Origin: JADKBO01 sp965230345
Lineage (GTDB): Bacteria > Bacteroidota > Bacteroidia > Chitinophagales > Saprospiraceae
Direction of reading: 5' to 3'
Assembly (NCBI GenBank): GCA_965230345.1
Contig: CBDDKR010000002.1
Location: forward strand, 2,976,001 to 3,040,000
Length of the DNA stretch: 64,000 nucleotides
Of this stretch, positions 61,075 to 64,000 are shown piece by piece. Numbering within the stretch: position 1 is the first letter of the stretch; each line of letters starts with the position of its first letter. Both the position numbers and the translations under genes were made by a program. The notes below the pieces were generated by a model that was not told the DNA's origin, did no database searches, and worked only from the letters and a program-made list of their open reading frames with translations.

Positions 61075-63243
61075 ATGTCGAAGAAAATACATACAGGTGG
61101 ATGGAAGTCTGTAAAATACTCATACCATGTTATGCAAGAAGTTGGTATGGGAAACTTTTGGGAATCAATTAAATCCAAGAATACGTGTAAAACATGTGCT
61201 TACGGAATGGGAGGACAAAGAGGTGGCATGGTCAATGAAGCCGGGGATAAAATTGAGATTTGCAAAAAGAGTATGCAAGCCCAATTGACAGATATCCAAC
61301 CTGCAATTAACCCGTCTTATTTCAAGCAAAAATCAATCGATGAGCTAAGTAAGATGAATCAAAGGTTAATTGAGCGTATTGGTCGCTTGAATGATCCAAT
61401 TTATAAAGCAAAAGGAGATAAGCACTACCGACCTATTACTTGGGATGAGGCCATTCAAAAAATCACCTCAAAGTTTAACGAAACGAATCCAGATCGCACT
61501 TTTTTTTACAGCAGCGGGAGATCTTCAAACGAAGCAGCATTTATTACACATTTGTTTGCAAGATTGTACGGAACTAATAACATAAATAATTGCTCGTATT
61601 ATTGTCATCAAGCTACTGGTGTGGGGCTAAAATCAACCCTTGGAACTGGGACGGCGACAATTGAATTGATGGATGTTAAAAAAGCCGATACTATTTTTGT
61701 CATAGGTGCAAACCCAGCTTCCAATCATCCTAGATTCTTGACTGAATTACTGCATTGCAGAAGAAGAGGTGGTAGGGTAGTTATTGTTAATCCGGCCAAG
61801 GAACCGGGTTTAGTGAGTTTTTCTATTCCTAGTGATGTTAGATCATTTCTTGGTGGAGGAAGTAAGATTTCCACGGATTATGTTCAACCAAGGGTGGGAG
61901 GAGACATCGCTTTTCTAAAAGGTTTAGCTAAATACGTTGTTGAACAAAAAGCTGAAAATGAAGAATTCATATCTAATTATACCAATGGTTATGAAAATTA
62001 TCTAAATGATATTAAGAATACATCATGGGACTTGATCGAACAGTCTTCTGGTGTAAGTAGAAGTGAAATAGAAAATATTGGGAAAATCTATGTTGAAGGA
62101 AAGAATGTAATTTTTGCTTGGGCGATGGGTATTACACATCACGTTCATGGTGTTGCTAATGTTGAGGCCATAGCCAATCTTGCAATGTTGAGAGGAATGG
62201 TCGGTCGAAAGTATGCTGGTATGATGCCATTGAGAGGGCACAGTAATGTTCAAGGGGTTGGATCCGTGGGAGTAACACCTGTTCTTAAAGAGGCAATTTA
62301 TAAAAACATCGAAGAAGAACTTAATGTCACTTTGCCAACTTCTCCTGGATGGGATACAATGAAGTGTATGGAAGAATCTATGGCAGGAAATGTTGATATT
62401 GGGTTTATGCTTGGTGGGAATTTGTACGGCTCTAATCCAAACTTAAATTATGCTGAAAAGAGTCTGAACAATATTCCATTTAAGGTATTTATCAATACAA
62501 CGCTAAATGAAGGTCATTTTAAAGGTGTGGATGGAGAAGTAATTGTATTACCCGTTTTGGTTAGAGATGAAGAGCAACAAAGAACATCACAGGAGTCTAT
62601 GTTTAATTATGTACGATTGAGTGATGGGGGAGAATTGCGGGTTAATAACGCAAGATCTGAAGTAGATGTAATGGTAGATATTGCCAAAGATGTTGTGGCT
62701 AAATCAACATTTGATTTCGAACCATTTAAACAATTCGATAACGTTCGTCAAGCAATTGCCCAAACAGTTCCAGGATTTGAGAAGATTGCAACATTGAATG
62801 AATCAAAAGAAGAATTCCATATTGGAGGGAGAATCCATCATACTCCAGACTTTAATATGCCAGATCGGAAAGCTTTATTTGTAGTAAACCCTATCCCAGA
62901 ATTTGACAGGAAGGAACAAGAATTTTCATTAATGTCAGTTCGAAGCGAAGGACAGTTTAACTCAATTGTATATGAGGAAGAAGATGCATGGAGAGGGCAA
63001 ACTGAACGATGGATTATTATGATGAATCCACTAGATATGCGAGATGCCAACTTAAAAGAGAATGATTTAGTCACGCTAAAGAGTGAAGTAGGAGAAATGC
63101 AAGATGTCAAAGTAAAACCTTTTGATCTCAGTCGTGGTGCAATGATGGGCTATTATCCTGAGACCAATTATTTAGTTGGTTCGGAAGTAGACGATAGATC
63201 AAGGACTCCTTCATTTAAAAATACAAAGGTATGGATAGCATAA
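61075..63243 (+). CDS. FdhF/YdeP-family molybdopterin oxidoreductase
   Basis: 722 residues, a single-subunit relative of formate dehydrogenase alpha. The N-terminal TCKTCAYGMGGQRGG and EICKKSMQAQ segment resembles the YdeP form, with too few cysteines for a confident 4Fe-4S site. The molybdopterin domain includes FFYSSGRSSNEAAFI, NNCSYYCHQATGVG, GANPASNHPRF and PLRGHSNVQGVGSVG. C-terminal LKENDLVTLKSEVGEMQDVKV belongs to the dinucleotide-binding domain. E. coli YdeP affects acid resistance, substrate unknown. There is no adjacent fdhD or molybdenum gene. It stands alone with a long upstream region. Confidence 0.9.
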   Translation: MSKKIHTGGWKSVKYSYHVMQEVGMGNFWESIKSKNTCKTCAYGMGGQRGGMVNEAGDKIEICKKSMQAQLTDIQPAINPSYFKQKSIDELSKMNQRLIERIGRLNDPIYKAKGDKHYRPITWDEAIQKITSKFNETNPDRTFFYSSGRSSNEAAFITHLFARLYGTNNINNCSYYCHQATGVGLKSTLGTGTATIELMDVKKADTIFVIGANPASNHPRFLTELLHCRRRGGRVVIVNPAKEPGLVSFSIPSDVRSFLGGGSKISTDYVQPRVGGDIAFLKGLAKYVVEQKAENEEFISNYTNGYENYLNDIKNTSWDLIEQSSGVSRSEIENIGKIYVEGKNVIFAWAMGITHHVHGVANVEAIANLAMLRGMVGRKYAGMMPLRGHSNVQGVGSVGVTPVLKEAIYKNIEEELNVTLPTSPGWDTMKCMEESMAGNVDIGFMLGGNLYGSNPNLNYAEKSLNNIPFKVFINTTLNEGHFKGVDGEVIVLPVLVRDEEQQRTSQESMFNYVRLSDGGELRVNNARSEVDVMVDIAKDVVAKSTFDFEPFKQFDNVRQAIAQTVPGFEKIATLNESKEEFHIGGRIHHTPDFNMPDRKALFVVNPIPEFDRKEQEFSLMSVRSEGQFNSIVYEEEDAWRGQTERWIIMMNPLDMRDANLKENDLVTLKSEVGEMQDVKVKPFDLSRGAMMGYYPETNYLVGSEVDDRSRTPSFKNTKVWIA

Positions 63244-63409
63244 ATCAATTAAGATTCTAAAATGTTTTAAACAGATTACGATCTATATAGAAACATTGTG
63301 GATTCAATTTGAATAGATCAAATTTTGACCAAATATTTCGTTAATTATATCTTAATTTGAATAGCGAGTCAAACATTATGAAAAAGTTTTAAGTAATTAT
63401 TAAAAAATA

Positions 63410-63417
63410 TACTTTTG
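63410..63417 (+). promoter_or_regulatory. -7 box of the DUF6438 gene
   Basis: TACTTTTG, 52 bases before ATG 63470. Confidence 0.5.
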
Positions 63418-63469
63418 TGCTCTGGTAGAATAAAGAACACATTAGTACTCAAAAGAATAAAAAATTAAA

Positions 63470-64000
63470 ATGAGATACACCTTATTTCTTATAGCATTAA
63501 TCACAATTATTAGTTGTAAGTCCAAGAAAACACTTGAAGAGATGACAGCTAATGATGTTCGAATAGAGTTTAAAAGAGGGGCTTGTTTTGGAAAATGCCC
63601 GATATACGATTTAAAGATTTATAATGGTGGTTTGGTCGAACTCAATGCGAAAAGATTCGGTAAGCGACAAGGAAGATTTAGTAAGCAGTTGTCTAAAAAA
63701 ACATATAATGGTCTTGTGAAAGCTTTTGAAGAATCAAACTTTAGTAGTTTCGATGAGCATTACGAGAGCAATATAGCAGATTTACCGATGATTACGATTT
63801 CATACAATGAGTCAGGTAGTTTAAAATCAGTAATGGGAAAGGATACTCGTCCTCAGAAAATAATGGATTTACAGTTTAAGTTGGAGAGTATTTATAACGA
63901 AGAAGGATGGAAACTATTGGAAGAATATAAGCCAATGACCGAAGCTCCCAAAAAAGTGAAAAAAGAAAGAGAAATAGTAGATAAATCAAAAATCATTATT
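63470..64000 (+). CDS. DUF6438-like lipoprotein, N-terminal part (runs off the window)
   Basis: 177 residues are visible; the gene continues past base 64000. The signal peptide ends in a lipobox (TIISC-K). The mature part starts with RIEFKRGACFGKCPIYDLKIYNGG; the CxGxCPxY motif is the mark of DUF6438 as I remember it. Function unknown. No stop codon occurs in the frame before the window edge. Confidence 0.82.
   Translation, partial: MRYTLFLIALITIISCKSKKTLEEMTANDVRIEFKRGACFGKCPIYDLKIYNGGLVELNAKRFGKRQGRFSKQLSKKTYNGLVKAFEESNFSSFDEHYESNIADLPMITISYNESGSLKSVMGKDTRPQKIMDLQFKLESIYNEEGWKLLEEYKPMTEAPKKVKKEREIVDKSKIII

Overview
The window looks like chromosomal DNA of a low-GC marine or aquatic member of the Bacteroidota. 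Evidence for this: TAnnTTTG -7 promoter boxes in front of many genes, type IX secretion (T9SS) parts (a PorP/SprF protein and a PorT protein), two secreted proteins with Por-type C-terminal sorting domains, a TonB-receptor-like barrel, DUF4837, the long form of GAPDH, YpdA (bacillithiol redox) and many SPII lipoproteins. The repertoire would fit Saprospiria or Cytophagia-like lineages, but the genus cannot be read from this sequence. No rRNA, tRNA, CRISPR array or prophage was seen.

Layout. 1-6.6 kb: partial DEAD-box helicase facing a cold-shock protein, CvfB-like RNA-binding protein, ndk, nrnA, an FKBP isomerase, prfB with its programmed +1 frameshift, and a STAS protein. 6.6-16 kb: secreted M43 metalloprotease, a YdbS/YdbT-like PH-domain pair, a large FG-GAP/ASPIC-UnbV T9SS cargo protein, and PorP/SprF. 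16-25 kb: a metallo-beta-lactamase-fold hydrolase, an outer-membrane barrel, a lipoprotein-ppx-HAD operon, htpG behind a sigma54-like promoter, and an intact IS1182-family element. 25-34 kb: HU, outer-membrane receptor, phosphoribosyltransferase, a PolX-like protein with a degenerate polymerase site, YwqK-like lipoprotein plus glycosyltransferase, and ribosomal proteins L21/L27. 34.5-40 kb: the most interesting block, a FixL-like PAS histidine kinase and a response regulator fused to a CRP/FNR DNA-binding module, divergent from a CBS protein, a thioredoxin-like/universal-stress fusion and a DUF819 membrane protein. Two CRP/FNR-type palindromes lie in the shared promoter region. 40-53 kb: YpdA, cdd, trxA, an M23 peptidase, GAPDH-folB-DUF4837, ubiE-porT, an alanine/glycine:cation symporter, a GlmU-like protein and L31. 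53.5-58.3 kb: a large surface protein gene broken by an in-frame stop codon and by an IS3-family insertion that carries an A6G frameshift site. 58-64 kb: AhpD-like protein, amidohydrolase, hpt, an FdhF/YdeP molybdopterin oxidoreductase and a partial DUF6438 lipoprotein.

Most of the window is ordinary housekeeping and cell-envelope content. The strongest candidate for something little described is the putative oxygen/redox-responsive module at 34.5-40.1 kb. All family calls were made by reading the sequence; no database search was possible.
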